DNA of 64,000 bases from Bacillota bacterium (GCA_023416655.1 JAEZHK010000082.1:3402-67401), one strand, 5' to 3'; shown: positions 7,793 to 16,687, counted from the first letter of the stretch. The notes: a model not told the origin generated them from the letters alone. Numbers and translations are program-made.

Positions 7793-9631
7793 TTAATGAT
7801 TGGAATTCGCAATAGCACGCGGCAGGATGAGCGCCACCACGGTGCCCACGCCCTCCCAGCTGCGGAAGATCACCCTGGCCCCGCCCCGGTAGTAGGACCG
7901 GATGCGCAGCGCCGCGTTGTCAAGGCCGATCCCCTCGCCTGTGTTTTGTGCGTCGTCGCCCCGGAAGCAGCGGTTCAGCCGCTCCACCTGCATCCGCGTC
8001 ATGCCGTGACCGTTGTCGCGGATGGTCACGCGGATGCGTTTTTTGTCAAAGGGCGCGATCCTGACCTCAATCAGCCCGCCGTGTGTCGCGCCCTCGAAGC
8101 CGTGCAAGAGGCTGTTCTCGACGAAGGGCTGCAAGACCAGCTTGTGCACCGGCCAGAAGGCGATGTCCGGGTCCACGCGCACGGCGTAGTCGATCGCGCC
8201 GCCGTATCGCAGCCGCTGAAGCTCCAGATAGTCGATCAGCCAGTCGGCCTCCTCGCGGACGGGCACGATGCCCGTGGAGCGCTCAAAGGTGTAGCGCAGC
8301 ATCTTCGAAAGGTGCTGGATCTGCCGGGATACGTCATGGTTTCCGGCGTGGATGGCGGTAAAGCTGATGGTGGACAGCGTGTTGTGCAGAAAGTGGCTGT
8401 CGATCTGGTTTTCCAGCGCGCGGATCTCCGCCGCGCGGAGGTTGTCCAGCGCCTCGATGGCCCTCAGGCCCGCCTGTTCCCGCTCCACGCTCGCCTGGCG
8501 GAGGCGCGCGGTCATCCGGTTGAAGGACAGGATGATCTGGCCGATCTCGTTGACCTGCCGCGTGCGCACCAGCGCGTCGAGGTTGCCCGCCTCAACCTGC
8601 TCAAGCCCCGCGTGCAGGCGTCGGATTGAGCGGATGATGCGCTGCACCATGCCGCCCACCACCAATACGAAGAGCGCCGTCAGCACGATCAGCACCAGCG
8701 CCATGCGCCCGGTGTAGCGATTGGCGTCCTCAAGCAGCGCGCCCTTGTCCACCACGCGCTCCAGCGTGAGGTTCAAGCTGCTTACCGGCTGCGTCAGCGT
8801 GATCATGCCGCGAGGGATCACCAGGGTGTCCGGCCCTTTCCCCTCGGAGAGCGTCCGCCCGATCACGCTCAAGTCCGGATGGGCCAGCACGGTGTTGTCC
8901 GAATTCACCAGAAAGCCGTAGGAGGCGCTCTCCCCGCCCGCCGCGCGCGCCGGGTTGACGAGCCTGTTAAGCTCCGCCGCGTCAAAGCTCAAAACCACCA
9001 CGCCGTAGCGCTTGCGGCTGTAGAGGTCCCTCAGCGGGTAGGCCAGGTGGAAAAAGCGCATGGTGCCGGTGGAGTTGTCCCTGGGCGCTACGTCCACCTG
9101 CATGTTGCCCAGCCGGTTCGTCCGCTCGCACAGCGCCTTCATCTGGTCGCTGTGGTCCTGCCCCATCGCCCAGCCGAACCAGCCCAGGCCCACGGTGGCC
9201 TTGAGCTTGTTGTAGTAGACGTAGGTGTCATCCGGCATGTAGACGGTGTAGGCCACCGCGTCGCCGAGGTCGCTCAGGTGTTCGCGCATCACGTCGTGCA
9301 GCTTTTGCGAGATGTAGGCGCGGTCGGTGGCCGGCCGCAACTGAAAGTCCATGGCGGACCGAAGCACCCGCGGGTCGATCACGCACTCGAACACCAGGTT
9401 CCGGCAGGATCGCATATAGGAGCGGACGTTTTCGGACTGCACCATGAGGTAGTCCCGCTCCACCTGCTCCACCGAATGGGTCAGCGCGGGGTTGAAGTAC
9501 TGCAGTACGAACACGATGGCCACCAGGATGAAGAGCGTCCCCGCCAGCGCGATGGACAGCACAAAGCGGGGCAACAGGCTGGCATGATACCAACCCATCC
9601 CCCGCCGGTAGATCGCGCGAAAGAAACGCAT
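7793..9631 (-). CDS. Sensor histidine kinase, YesM type
   Basis: 612 residues. A first membrane helix lies near 20-45 (FVLSIALAGTLFILVAIVFV), then an extracellular sensor domain of about 250 residues, then a second helix (MALVLIVLTALFVLVVGGMV) and a HAMP linker. The kinase block has the phospho-histidine in QIDSHFLHNTLS (family consensus QINPHFLYNTL), the N box LQPFVENSLLHG and the G boxes DNGHGM and GEGIGLDN. It begins 3 bases after the upstream permease stop, so it belongs to the sugar ABC operon. It should sense a sugar or the loaded binding protein and phosphorylate the regulator encoded convergently at 7038-7775. Confidence 0.9.
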   Translation of the reverse strand: MRFFRAIYRRGMGWYHASLLPRFVLSIALAGTLFILVAIVFVLQYFNPALTHSVEQVERDYLMVQSENVRSYMRSCRNLVFECVIDPRVLRSAMDFQLRPATDRAYISQKLHDVMREHLSDLGDAVAYTVYMPDDTYVYYNKLKATVGLGWFGWAMGQDHSDQMKALCERTNRLGNMQVDVAPRDNSTGTMRFFHLAYPLRDLYSRKRYGVVVLSFDAAELNRLVNPARAAGGESASYGFLVNSDNTVLAHPDLSVIGRTLSEGKGPDTLVIPRGMITLTQPVSSLNLTLERVVDKGALLEDANRYTGRMALVLIVLTALFVLVVGGMVQRIIRSIRRLHAGLEQVEAGNLDALVRTRQVNEIGQIILSFNRMTARLRQASVEREQAGLRAIEALDNLRAAEIRALENQIDSHFLHNTLSTISFTAIHAGNHDVSRQIQHLSKMLRYTFERSTGIVPVREEADWLIDYLELQRLRYGGAIDYAVRVDPDIAFWPVHKLVLQPFVENSLLHGFEGATHGGLIEVRIAPFDKKRIRVTIRDNGHGMTRMQVERLNRCFRGDDAQNTGEGIGLDNAALRIRSYYRGGARVIFRSWEGVGTVVALILPRAIANSNH

Positions 9632-9634
9632 GCG

Positions 9635-10507
9635 CTACTCTTTGATCGCGCCCGCGGTCAGCCCGCCGACGATGTATTTTTGCAGGCCCACGAAGATGAG
9701 CACCACCGGGATCACCAGAATCATGCCGTAGGCCATGATCTGGTTCCACTTGGTCCCGTACTTGTCCATGTACTTGTAGATGTTGGCGGTCAGCGGCCGC
9801 ATGTTCGCCTTGACGTTGAATGTCATCGAATAGACCAGGTCATTCCAGCCGTGCAGGAAGCAGAACACCAGACAGGTGACGATGCCAACCCGCGCGATGG
9901 GGACCATGATTCGGAGGAACGACGTCAGCGCGTTGCAGCCGTCGATGCGCGCGGCCTCGTCCAGCGACTTCGGCAGGCTCAGGAAGAAGGGCCGGAGCGT
10001 GACCACGATAAATGGGATGGAGCCCGTCGCGATCGCCATCACCGGCGCGGGATAGCTGTTGAGCAGCTTCATGCCGGTGAACGTCAGGTACAGCGGCGTC
10101 AGCAGGAGGCTGTTGGGCATCATCTGCGTCACCAGGAACAAAAGCATGATCGTCCGCTTGAAGGGGATGTTGAACCGGGCCAGCCCATACGCGGCGGTGA
10201 GACCCAGAACCGTGGACAGCACCATGTTGCAGGAAGCAATGGCGAAGCTGTTGAACAGCGACGCCAGAAACTCCTTGTCGCCCAGTTGCGTCACCCAGGG
10301 CAGCACCGTGAGTGTCCTTGGCCAGAAGGAGATGTTTTTGTCGAAGATCTCCACGTCCGTCTTGAAGGTCGAGATCAAGATCCAGTACAGCGGGAACAGA
10401 AACGTCACCGCGATCACCACGGCAAGCAGGTTCATGCCCAGCCGCTTCATCTTTGCGCGCGTGCTGTCGATTTCAAGGTTCCGCTTCACGATCACATCCT
10501 GCGCCAC
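9635..10507 (-). CDS. Carbohydrate ABC transporter permease, MalG type
   Basis: 290 residues with six predicted membrane helices, the usual size. The coupling helix (EAA loop) is seen as LSLPKSLDEAARIDGCNALTSF around residues 175-200. The C-terminus ends with YIVGGLTAGAIKE, typical of MalG-like CUT1 permeases (FVxGLTAGAVKG). The start lies 1 bp after the stop of the MalF-type gene. With that partner it forms the membrane channel for sugar import. The ATPase is not encoded here; CUT1 systems often share a distant MsmK-type ATPase. Confidence 0.9.
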   Translation of the reverse strand: MAQDVIVKRNLEIDSTRAKMKRLGMNLLAVVIAVTFLFPLYWILISTFKTDVEIFDKNISFWPRTLTVLPWVTQLGDKEFLASLFNSFAIASCNMVLSTVLGLTAAYGLARFNIPFKRTIMLLFLVTQMMPNSLLLTPLYLTFTGMKLLNSYPAPVMAIATGSIPFIVVTLRPFFLSLPKSLDEAARIDGCNALTSFLRIMVPIARVGIVTCLVFCFLHGWNDLVYSMTFNVKANMRPLTANIYKYMDKYGTKWNQIMAYGMILVIPVVLIFVGLQKYIVGGLTAGAIKE

Positions 10508-10508
10508 G

Positions 10509-11414
10509 CTACATCACCTCGTCCTTCCGGATCAGCCTCAGGTAGAACACGCCCACGCACATGAGGCACAAAAACAGTACCACCGCGCTGGCCGCGCCCA
10601 TCGAGAAGTTGTACAGCGAGAAGCTCTGACGGTAGCTGAAGGTGGACAGGACTTCCGTGGCGCTCAGCGGACCGCCCTTGGTCATCATGAAGATCAGGTC
10701 GAACACCTTGAAGGTGTAGATGAACCCCAGCATCAAAACCGACATGATGGCGGGCTTCAGAAGCGGCACCGTGATGCGGAAAAAACGCTGCACCGGGCCC
10801 GCGCCGTCGATGGAAGCGCTCTCGTACACGTCCGCAGGAATGTTGGACATGCCGGTGGTGAGCAGCAGCATGTTGAACGGGATGCCCACCCAGCAATTGG
10901 CGATGATGACCGCCCACATCGCAAGGCCCGGCTCGATCAGCCAGCCCAGCGGCGCGCCCACGCCGATGCCCACAAAAGAGAGGAGCTTGTTGATGACGCC
11001 GCCCTCCGTCAGGAACATGTACTTGAACAACAGGCCCGTCACCGACACCGGCATCATCCACGCAACCAGGATCGTGCCGCGAACCGGCCCGGCCAGTTGG
11101 AACCGGCTGCTAAAAAACACGGCCATCAATAGGCCCAGCGTGAACTGGATCGCGATGCATGCGACGGTGAACCAGAATGTCTGGCCCAGCGCGGTCAAAA
11201 ACTCCGAATCCTGAAACAGCGACACGTAGTTTTGAAGGCCGACGAACACCGACGTGTTCCCCTTGAAGGTCATCACCGTCAGGTCCCTGAAGGAGAGCAC
11301 GAAGTTGTACACGAGCGGGTAGACCATCAGCGACAGCATGTAGGCTACGGCCGGCAGCGCGAACAGCAAGCCTGTGATGCGGTCGCGGTTGCGCCTGAAC
11401 CATTTGATCGCCAC
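10509..11414 (-). CDS. Carbohydrate ABC transporter permease, MalF type
   Basis: 301 residues from a GTG start (reads VAIKWFRRNRDRITGLLFAL) placed 7 bases after a GGAGGTG site; the frame is open upstream but without a ribosome site. Six membrane helices are expected. The EAA-type loop reads NIPADVYESASIDGAGPVQR. This is the usual LplB/MalF-like partner of the downstream MalG-type permease. It follows two strong hairpins (11446-11535) that separate it from the binding-protein gene. Confidence 0.88.
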   Translation of the reverse strand: MAIKWFRRNRDRITGLLFALPAVAYMLSLMVYPLVYNFVLSFRDLTVMTFKGNTSVFVGLQNYVSLFQDSEFLTALGQTFWFTVACIAIQFTLGLLMAVFFSSRFQLAGPVRGTILVAWMMPVSVTGLLFKYMFLTEGGVINKLLSFVGIGVGAPLGWLIEPGLAMWAVIIANCWVGIPFNMLLLTTGMSNIPADVYESASIDGAGPVQRFFRITVPLLKPAIMSVLMLGFIYTFKVFDLIFMMTKGGPLSATEVLSTFSYRQSFSLYNFSMGAASAVVLFLCLMCVGVFYLRLIRKDEVM

Positions 11415-11445
11415 GGGGCGGCACCTCCATCTGGAGTGATGACGA

Positions 11446-11535
11446 TTCGCCCGGTTACCACCGGGCGAACCGATCAAGACGTATGATAACCCGGGCATTT
11501 TCATACCGGTCCGCCCGGCGTACCGGGCGGACCGG
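11446..11535 (-). other. Two intercistronic hairpins between binding-protein and permease genes
   Basis: Hairpin one: TTCGCCCGGT (11446-11455) and ACCGGGCGAA (11460-11469), 10 bp with a 4-base loop. Hairpin two: CCGGTCCGCCCGG (11506-11518) and CCGGGCGGACCGG (11523-11535), 13 bp with loop CGTA. Neither has a T-tract. In this position such structures usually protect or process the binding-protein message, giving more binding protein than permease. Confidence 0.7.
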
Positions 11536-11555
11536 ATGGATCTGTTGGAATTGGA

Positions 11556-12791
11556 CTATTGAGCCAGGATGGCCTTGACGGTCGCGGCGGCGCCGTCCAG
11601 CGCTTCCTGCGGGGCCTTCACGCCGGTGAAGGCCTCATGCTGCGCGACGGAGATGGCCGTGGAGATCTCGGGCCAACGCGGGTGCGGGCCGCGGGGCATG
11701 GCGTACTGCATCTCGGCGGCGAACACGGAGAAGATCGGGTCGGTGGTCCAGATTTCCTTGGAGGCGGAAGAGTCGGCGCGGGGGGAGAACTTGCCGCCCG
11801 CTTCGCAGAAGTTGGCGGAGACGTCCTTGGACATCAGATACGTCAGGAACTCGACCGCGGCGTCCAGGTCCTTGCAGGCGGTGGTGGGGCCGAAGTTCTC
11901 GCCGCCCAGCACGGAGGCGTACACGCCGTCATCCGCCTTGGGCACCAGGGCCACGCCCCAGTTCTTGTCGGGCGCGAGGTTCTTGATGGTGGCAACGTTC
12001 CAGGGTCCGTTGATCTGCATCGCCAGGCCGCCGGAGATGAACTGGTTGTTGCAGTCGCCCTGCGTCCAGTTGATGACGTCCTTGGGCATGGAACCATCGC
12101 CAATGAGGTCGGTCAGGTAGGTCAGCGCGTCCACGCAGCCCTTGCCGTTGAGCTCCTCAAGCTTGCCGCCCGCGGAGATGAACCAGGGCATGAACTGGAA
12201 GCAGCCTTCCTCGTTCTTGACGGCGCTGATGCCCAGGCCGTAGCGGCCCACGGCGGGATCGGTCAGCTTCTTGGCCGCATCCTTCAGCTCGGTCCAGTTG
12301 GTGGGCACCGCGACGCCGGCGGCGTCCAGGAGGTCCTTGTCATAGAACAGCGCCAGGCAGTTGGAGTTGTGGGGCAGGCCGTAGATGCGGCCGTTCTGGG
12401 TGCAGCTGTTCAGCGGGCCCGGGAAGAACTGGTCCAACTGGCCCCAGGCGGTGAGCTGGTCGGTGATGTCGGCGAACACGCCCATCTGGATGAAGCCGGC
12501 CATGTCGGGGTTGTCCACCATGCCGATGTCGGGCAGCTCGCCGGACAGCGCGCCCATGGTGTACTGCTTGAGCAGGTCCTCGCGGGCCACGTAGGTGTAG
12601 GAGACGTGGATGCGGTCCTGGCTGGCGTTGAAGGCGTCGATGTCGCGCTGGAAGACGGAGCCGTCGGAATATTCATAGTCCGTGCCGTAGTAGTGCCACA
12701 GTTCCAGCTCGATGACTTCCGCGGACGCCGGGACCATCATCGTGGAGAAGACGAGGCAGAGGGCCAGGAGCGCGATCAACCATTTCTTCAT
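11556..12791 (-). CDS. Carbohydrate ABC transporter solute-binding protein
   Basis: 411 residues. The start (MKKWLIALLALCLVFSTMM) follows an AAGGAGGGG site; codons upstream are read through a promoter. The signal peptide ends near PASA; no clear lipobox follows. The body is a family-1 (MalE/UgpB-like) periplasmic-binding fold: ELELWHYYG near the mature N-terminus, FNASQDRIHVSYTYV, then LSGELPDIGMVDNPD, then GLPHNSNCLALFYDKDLLDAAG. The gene heads the operon with two permeases and a histidine kinase. The ligand is unknown; the neighbouring GH31 gene suggests an alpha-linked oligosaccharide. Confidence 0.9.
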   Translation of the reverse strand: MKKWLIALLALCLVFSTMMVPASAEVIELELWHYYGTDYEYSDGSVFQRDIDAFNASQDRIHVSYTYVAREDLLKQYTMGALSGELPDIGMVDNPDMAGFIQMGVFADITDQLTAWGQLDQFFPGPLNSCTQNGRIYGLPHNSNCLALFYDKDLLDAAGVAVPTNWTELKDAAKKLTDPAVGRYGLGISAVKNEEGCFQFMPWFISAGGKLEELNGKGCVDALTYLTDLIGDGSMPKDVINWTQGDCNNQFISGGLAMQINGPWNVATIKNLAPDKNWGVALVPKADDGVYASVLGGENFGPTTACKDLDAAVEFLTYLMSKDVSANFCEAGGKFSPRADSSASKEIWTTDPIFSVFAAEMQYAMPRGPHPRWPEISTAISVAQHEAFTGVKAPQEALDGAAATVKAILAQ

Positions 12792-12848
12792 GATACCCCT
12801 CCTTGTTTTTGTGCAACACGCATGACGCGCGGGGCACATCCTGCCAAA

Positions 12849-12877
12849 ATACTATCATTGTAAATTCTGACCGTCAA
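12849..12877 (-). promoter_or_regulatory. Promoter of the first sugar ABC operon
   Basis: Minus strand TTGACG (12872-12877), 17-bp spacer, TAGTAT (12849-12854). Transcription would begin about 50 bp before the binding-protein ATG. The operator for the AraC-type regulator was not identified; half of the 9-bp inverted repeat at 12884-12943 lies just upstream of the -35 box. Confidence 0.65.
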
Positions 12878-12883
12878 GGCAAG

Positions 12884-12943
12884 TGGTGGACATTCCCGGT
12901 GCATTTCATTAAGGATAGCGCACCATCTTAAAATTGTCCACCA
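12884..12943. repeat. 9-bp inverted repeat spanning 60 bp upstream of the ABC operon
   Basis: TGGTGGACA (12884-12892) and TGTCCACCA (12935-12943) are exact inverted copies separated by 42 bp with no gene. The left arm starts 7 bp upstream of the -35 box of the ABC operon. It could be a looping operator pair for the AraC-type regulator or the trace of an excised small mobile element. The rest of the 12792-13182 interval holds the ABC promoter and repeat copy B. Confidence 0.5.
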
Positions 12944-12950
12944 GTATCTT

Positions 12951-13121
12951 GAGTTGAAAATCCGCCGGGCGGCTTTTCAACTCGAGGAAGAGATCTGCGT
13001 GAGCCATGAAATCCTGCGGGATTTCCGGGCGGCTCACTGACTGAGGGAAATGTTTCCTCCACCAGTGTTCGCACTGGTTATGGAAACAAATACGTTCCCG
13101 GCGCGCTGGTCGCCGGGAACG
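12951..13121 (+). repeat. Four-hairpin intergenic repeat, copy B
   Basis: Hairpin 1: GAGTTGAAAA (12951-12960) with TTTTCAACTC (12974-12983). Linker GAGGAAGAG. Hairpin 2: GTGAGCC (12999-13005) with GGCTCAC (13031-13037), enclosing GAAATCC/GGATTTC (13008-13025). Hairpin 3: TGTTTCC...ACCAGTG, loop TTCG (13068-13071), CACTGGT...GGAAACA. Hairpin 4: CGTTCCCGGCG (13093-13103) with CGCCGGGAACG (13111-13121). It lies between two minus-strand genes, in the opposite orientation to both, so it is the only copy without a co-oriented neighbour. Confidence 0.85.
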
Positions 13122-13182
13122 GTTGAAGCACGGGGAGACTCGTCTTGCCTTGTGTGCGGACCCCGGGGTCCACGGAAGACCG

Positions 13183-15177
13183 TCAGACCTGAACGGAGAC
13201 GTCCGCGCCCTTGCGGATGAAGACCGGAATGGTGGTGAGCGGCGCCTCGGCGGAGACCGTCTGGCCGCCCGCGTAATTCATGCCGGTGTGGGACTCGATC
13301 CAGCTTTCGCCCTCCGGCAGGTAGACCGGGCGCTCGCGAAGCCCCAGCTCCATCACCGGCGCGATGAGCAGATCCGGGCCGAACATGTACTGGTCCTCGA
13401 CCGCCACGGCCTTCTCATCCTTCGGGAAGTCGTAGAACAGCGGGCGCATGACCGGCGCGCCCTCGTCCGCCGCCTGACGCATCAGGCGCTCGGTGTAGGG
13501 CCGCATGTCCTCGCGCAGGAACAGGTACTTTTTCAGGATCTCGTAGGCTTCCTCGCCGTAGCTCCACACCTCGTTGGGGCCGCCGGTGTCCGCCTTGACC
13601 GGGTTGGCCGAAGGCTCGCCGTTCTTGCGGTAGCCGTGCAGCCGCATCACCGGGCAGAACGCGCCGAACTGGAACCAGCGGACGAGCAGTTCCCTGTACG
13701 CCGGGTCGTTCTGATCGCCGCCGTGGAAGCCGCCGATGTCGGTGGTCCACCAGGGGATGCCCGCCATCGCCATCGAAAGGCCGATGGCGAACTGTTCGCG
13801 AAGCGTCCTGAAGGTGGTGTCGATGTCGCCCGACCACACCAGCGCGCCGTAGCGCTGGCTGCCCGCCCACGCGCAGCGCAAAAGGTTCAGCGGGTTTTCA
13901 AGCCCGGCCGCCTTCATGCCGTCGTAGAAGGTCTTGGCGTAGAGCGCGGGGTAGACGTTGCCCACCTGCAATACGCTGCCCAGGTGGTAGCGGTAGTGGT
14001 CAAAGTCATAGACCTTGCACTCCGGCTCGGCCTCGTCCAGCCAAAACACTTTCACGCCCTTGTCGAAGTAGTTGCGTTTGGCGACCTGCCATACATAGTC
14101 CCGCGCGCCGGGGTTGGTGGCGTCGAAGGGGATTGTGTTGCCGCAGAAGTCCATGGAATATCGGACGCCCCGGTCGGTGCGCGCCAGGTAGCCCTTCTCC
14201 AGCATCTCCTTGTAGTTCTCGCTGCGCGTGTCGACGAAGGGCCAGATGGACACCATCAGCTCCGCGCCCGCCTCGTTGACCTCGCGGATCATGGCCTCCG
14301 GGTCCGGGAACTCGTCGTAATCGAAGCGCCAGTCGCCCTGCAGCGGCCAGTGGAAGAAGTCCACCACGATCACATCCAGCGGCAGGCCGCGCTTTTTGTG
14401 CTCGCGCAGGACGGAGAGCAGTTCGTCCTGCGTCCTGTAGCGCAGCTTGCACTGCCAGAAGCCCATGCCGTAGTCGGGCATCATCGGGCTGTGGCCGGTG
14501 GCGTCGGCGTAGGCGTGCTCGATCTCGGCGGGTTTGTCGCCCGCGGAAATCCAGTAATCGAGGGCCTTGGTGGACCGGGCCTGCCACTCGGTCATGTTCT
14601 TGCCGAAGGAAACGCGGCCGACCGCCGGGTTGTTCCACAAAAAGCCGTAGCCCTTGGTCGAAACGTAGAAGGGCACAGAGGCCTGGGAGTTCCGGTGCGC
14701 AAGCTCCAGCACGCAGCCCATCTTGTCCAAACACCCGTCCTGATACTGGCCCATGCCGAAGATCTTCTCGCCGGGGTTCGGCTCAAAGCGCATGTTCAGC
14801 GCGTAGTCGCCGCCCGTGATGGGCTGAAAGTCGCGCCCCTTGACTTCCAGCGCGCTGATCACCGCGAAATCGCCGCCCTCGCGGGTTCTCCACTGCTCCT
14901 CGAGGAGCTTCTCGCCCTTGTGATTGAAAAAGCTGACGCAGCCGCCGTCCGCGATCTTCGCGGTGATTTTGCCATTCGTGATCGACGCCGTCTGACCATC
15001 GATCACAATCTCCGCCTCGGCGGATTCCGGCGCGATCAGCGCCCAGTCCTCCAAAGGCATCTCCGCCTGGCAGGTCGCCCGGACGCGCAGGCTGTCCTTC
15101 CCCCACGGCTCGATCCACAGCTTCTCATAATCGCTCAGGCGAATGAGCCTCGCGCCTTCCCGGCTGAATATTGCCAC
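13183..15177 (-). CDS. Glycoside hydrolase family 31 (alpha-glucosidase / alpha-xylosidase type)
   Basis: 664 residues from a GTG start (VAIFSREGARLIRLSDYEKL) eight bases after GAGGAGG; earlier ATGs in the frame have no such site. N-terminal beta domain, then the GH31 barrel: MPDYGMGFWQCKLRY, DVIVVDFFHW, the nucleophile aspartate in VFWLDEAEPE and the acid/base aspartate in GALVWSGDID, preceded by RCAWAGSQR. The pattern PWWTTDIGGFHGGD is also typical. The family cleaves alpha-glucosides or alpha-xylosides. There is no signal peptide, so it acts in the cytoplasm on imported oligosaccharide, fitting the neighbouring ABC importer. Alpha-xylosidase against alpha-glucosidase cannot be settled by eye. 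Confidence 0.92.
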   Translation of the reverse strand: MAIFSREGARLIRLSDYEKLWIEPWGKDSLRVRATCQAEMPLEDWALIAPESAEAEIVIDGQTASITNGKITAKIADGGCVSFFNHKGEKLLEEQWRTREGGDFAVISALEVKGRDFQPITGGDYALNMRFEPNPGEKIFGMGQYQDGCLDKMGCVLELAHRNSQASVPFYVSTKGYGFLWNNPAVGRVSFGKNMTEWQARSTKALDYWISAGDKPAEIEHAYADATGHSPMMPDYGMGFWQCKLRYRTQDELLSVLREHKKRGLPLDVIVVDFFHWPLQGDWRFDYDEFPDPEAMIREVNEAGAELMVSIWPFVDTRSENYKEMLEKGYLARTDRGVRYSMDFCGNTIPFDATNPGARDYVWQVAKRNYFDKGVKVFWLDEAEPECKVYDFDHYRYHLGSVLQVGNVYPALYAKTFYDGMKAAGLENPLNLLRCAWAGSQRYGALVWSGDIDTTFRTLREQFAIGLSMAMAGIPWWTTDIGGFHGGDQNDPAYRELLVRWFQFGAFCPVMRLHGYRKNGEPSANPVKADTGGPNEVWSYGEEAYEILKKYLFLREDMRPYTERLMRQAADEGAPVMRPLFYDFPKDEKAVAVEDQYMFGPDLLIAPVMELGLRERPVYLPEGESWIESHTGMNYAGGQTVSAEAPLTTIPVFIRKGADVSVQV

Positions 15178-15211
15178 CCGTACCGCCTCCTCGATGTTGT
15201 TTGCTTGTTTC

Positions 15212-15240
15212 ATATCAATCCAAAACATTATTTCGTCCAA
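15212..15240 (-). promoter_or_regulatory. Possible promoter of the GH31 gene
   Basis: Minus strand TTGGAC (15235-15240), 17-bp spacer, TGATAT (15212-15217). Both boxes match at about four of six positions. It lies 35 bp before the proposed GTG start, which supports that start over the upstream ATGs. Confidence 0.45.
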
Positions 15241-15378
15241 AGCGGCGAGAGATTTTTGTTCCTGGCTAGGAGCCGAAGCACAGGAATAGCAGCGCTATTT
15301 CAAGCTTCGAGTGACACCGCCAGGGGCGAAAAGATCCGCCGCAACGACGAAAGAATGTTTGGGAGTGGTATTAAGTAT

Positions 15379-15419
15379 AAAGGCGGGGCCGCGCGCTTGT
15401 AAAGCGCCGCCCCGCCTTT
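15379..15419 (-). terminator. Terminator downstream of the DMT transporter gene
   Basis: An 11-bp stem (AAAGGCGGGGC, 15379-15389, with GCCCCGCCTTT, 15409-15419) contains an inner GCGC hairpin. On the minus strand it is followed by TTTATACTT. It lies 27 bp past the stop codon of the transporter gene. Confidence 0.7.
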
Positions 15420-15445
15420 TCGGTTCACAAAGCCGTTGGACTTTT

Positions 15446-16402
15446 TTACAATGTCTGCACATTATGCCCTTCCGGTTCGTGCGCATCGCCGGATTGTTGG
15501 CTTTTCGTCGAAACGCACCGCTCCGGTACGCGCCGGACGCCCACCTCGGTCAGCACCACGGAGATCGTGATCAGCGCGCCGCCCAGCGCCATGTTCACGC
15601 GCAGCGCCTCAAACCCCAGCGCCAGCGAAAACAGCGTGCCGAACACGCCCTCCATCGACATCACCACGCCCGCCTGCGAGGCGGGCACGTGCTGCTGCGC
15701 GCGGGTCTGCAGCGCGTAGCAGAGGCACGTGGAGAAAAGGCCCAGGTAGGCGACAGGCCACGCGCCGGAGGCGAGTTGCACGGCGGTGACCGGCGGCCGC
15801 CTGAGAACTAGCACGATAAGCGCGCCCGCGGCGGCTGTGAGTAGCTGCCAGAAGGTGACGTTGGTGGCGTCGTCGCAAACGCAGTAGTGCCCCACGAACG
15901 CGGTGTGCAGCGCGAAGAGCACGGCGCACAGCAGCACCAGAAGGTCCCCCGCCGAAAAGGAGATGCCCTTTGCGAAGTCCACCGTCAACAGCAGCACGCC
16001 GCCCATCGAAGCAAGGCACAGAAGCACTTCCCGCCCGGCGGGCCGCCGCTTCGCCATCGCCCACAGGATGAAGGGGATCATCACCACGCTGGTGGCGGTG
16101 ATGAACGCCGCGCTGGACACGGTGGTCATCGCCTGCCCGGCCGTCTGCGCGTAGAACCCGCCGAAGAGGCTGGCCCCGGCGATCACCCCGTGCGTGATGT
16201 CCGAGCGGGACGAGGCGCGCACCTTCCGGCGAAACAGTACGCCCAGCACAAAAGCCGCCAGCAGGAACCTGAACGCCAGGATCCAGGCGGTGTCAAGCCC
16301 TGACCCGATGGCGTACTCCGTGGCGATGAAACCCCCGCCCCAGACCATGGTCACGACCAGCAGGATCAGAATCGACTGCCTGTGCAGGTTACTTCCGGCC
16401 AT
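15446..16402 (-). CDS. EamA/DMT-superfamily metabolite transporter
   Basis: 318 residues, with about ten hydrophobic segments in two EamA repeats: the first from LILLVVTMVWGGGFIATEYA, the second from the region ISFSAGDLLVLLCAVLFALHTAF. The proposed ATG (MAGSNLHRQS) follows a modest GGGGTG site and lies about 90 bp after a consensus promoter; the frame upstream overlaps that promoter. The conserved start of the second repeat and the motif LGGALITISVVLTE fit drug/metabolite exporters. The solute cannot be predicted. The gene appears to be a single transcription unit. Confidence 0.85.
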   Translation of the reverse strand: MAGSNLHRQSILILLVVTMVWGGGFIATEYAIGSGLDTAWILAFRFLLAAFVLGVLFRRKVRASSRSDITHGVIAGASLFGGFYAQTAGQAMTTVSSAAFITATSVVMIPFILWAMAKRRPAGREVLLCLASMGGVLLLTVDFAKGISFSAGDLLVLLCAVLFALHTAFVGHYCVCDDATNVTFWQLLTAAAGALIVLVLRRPPVTAVQLASGAWPVAYLGLFSTCLCYALQTRAQQHVPASQAGVVMSMEGVFGTLFSLALGFEALRVNMALGGALITISVVLTEVGVRRVPERCVSTKSQQSGDAHEPEGHNVQTL

Positions 16403-16498
16403 GCCGCACCCCAATTCCCGCCCCCGGCTGCGCCGGAGCATGCTTTGATTCTTTGAACGCCGCCCGGCCACCGAGCCTGGGCGAGCGAAGCTGCATGC

Positions 16499-16527
16499 AT
16501 TATACCATTTTCCAGGAGGGGGTCCAA
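16499..16527 (-). promoter_or_regulatory. Promoter of the DMT transporter gene
   Basis: Minus strand TTGGAC (16522-16527), exactly 17 bp, TATAAT (16499-16504). The region 16528-16687, back to the next gene, shows no further feature. Confidence 0.75.
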
Positions 16528-16687
16528 AGGGGCGTTGCGTTAAAAGCAAGCCGCCGCGGACGCTCGCGCCGCGTCCGAGCACACGGAAATGCCCGCGGGT
16601 TCACACAGACGAAACCGGATACCGGTTCCGCCGCGTGAGCATGCGGGCAGATGATCCGCCATATTTAGCAGGGGCCGGTGTACCCGG

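Noticed and set aside
8879..10564. A 561-codon open frame on the plus strand opposite the histidine kinase and permease genes
   Set aside because: Its translation is low-complexity (rich in R, H, D, V, Q), as expected from the antisense of GC-rich coding DNA. The minus strand encodes a clear kinase and permease here.
13123..15402. A 759-codon plus-strand open frame opposite the GH31 gene
   Set aside because: Antisense shadow: no recognisable motifs, starts in repeat copy B, and covers a minus-strand gene with intact catalytic residues.
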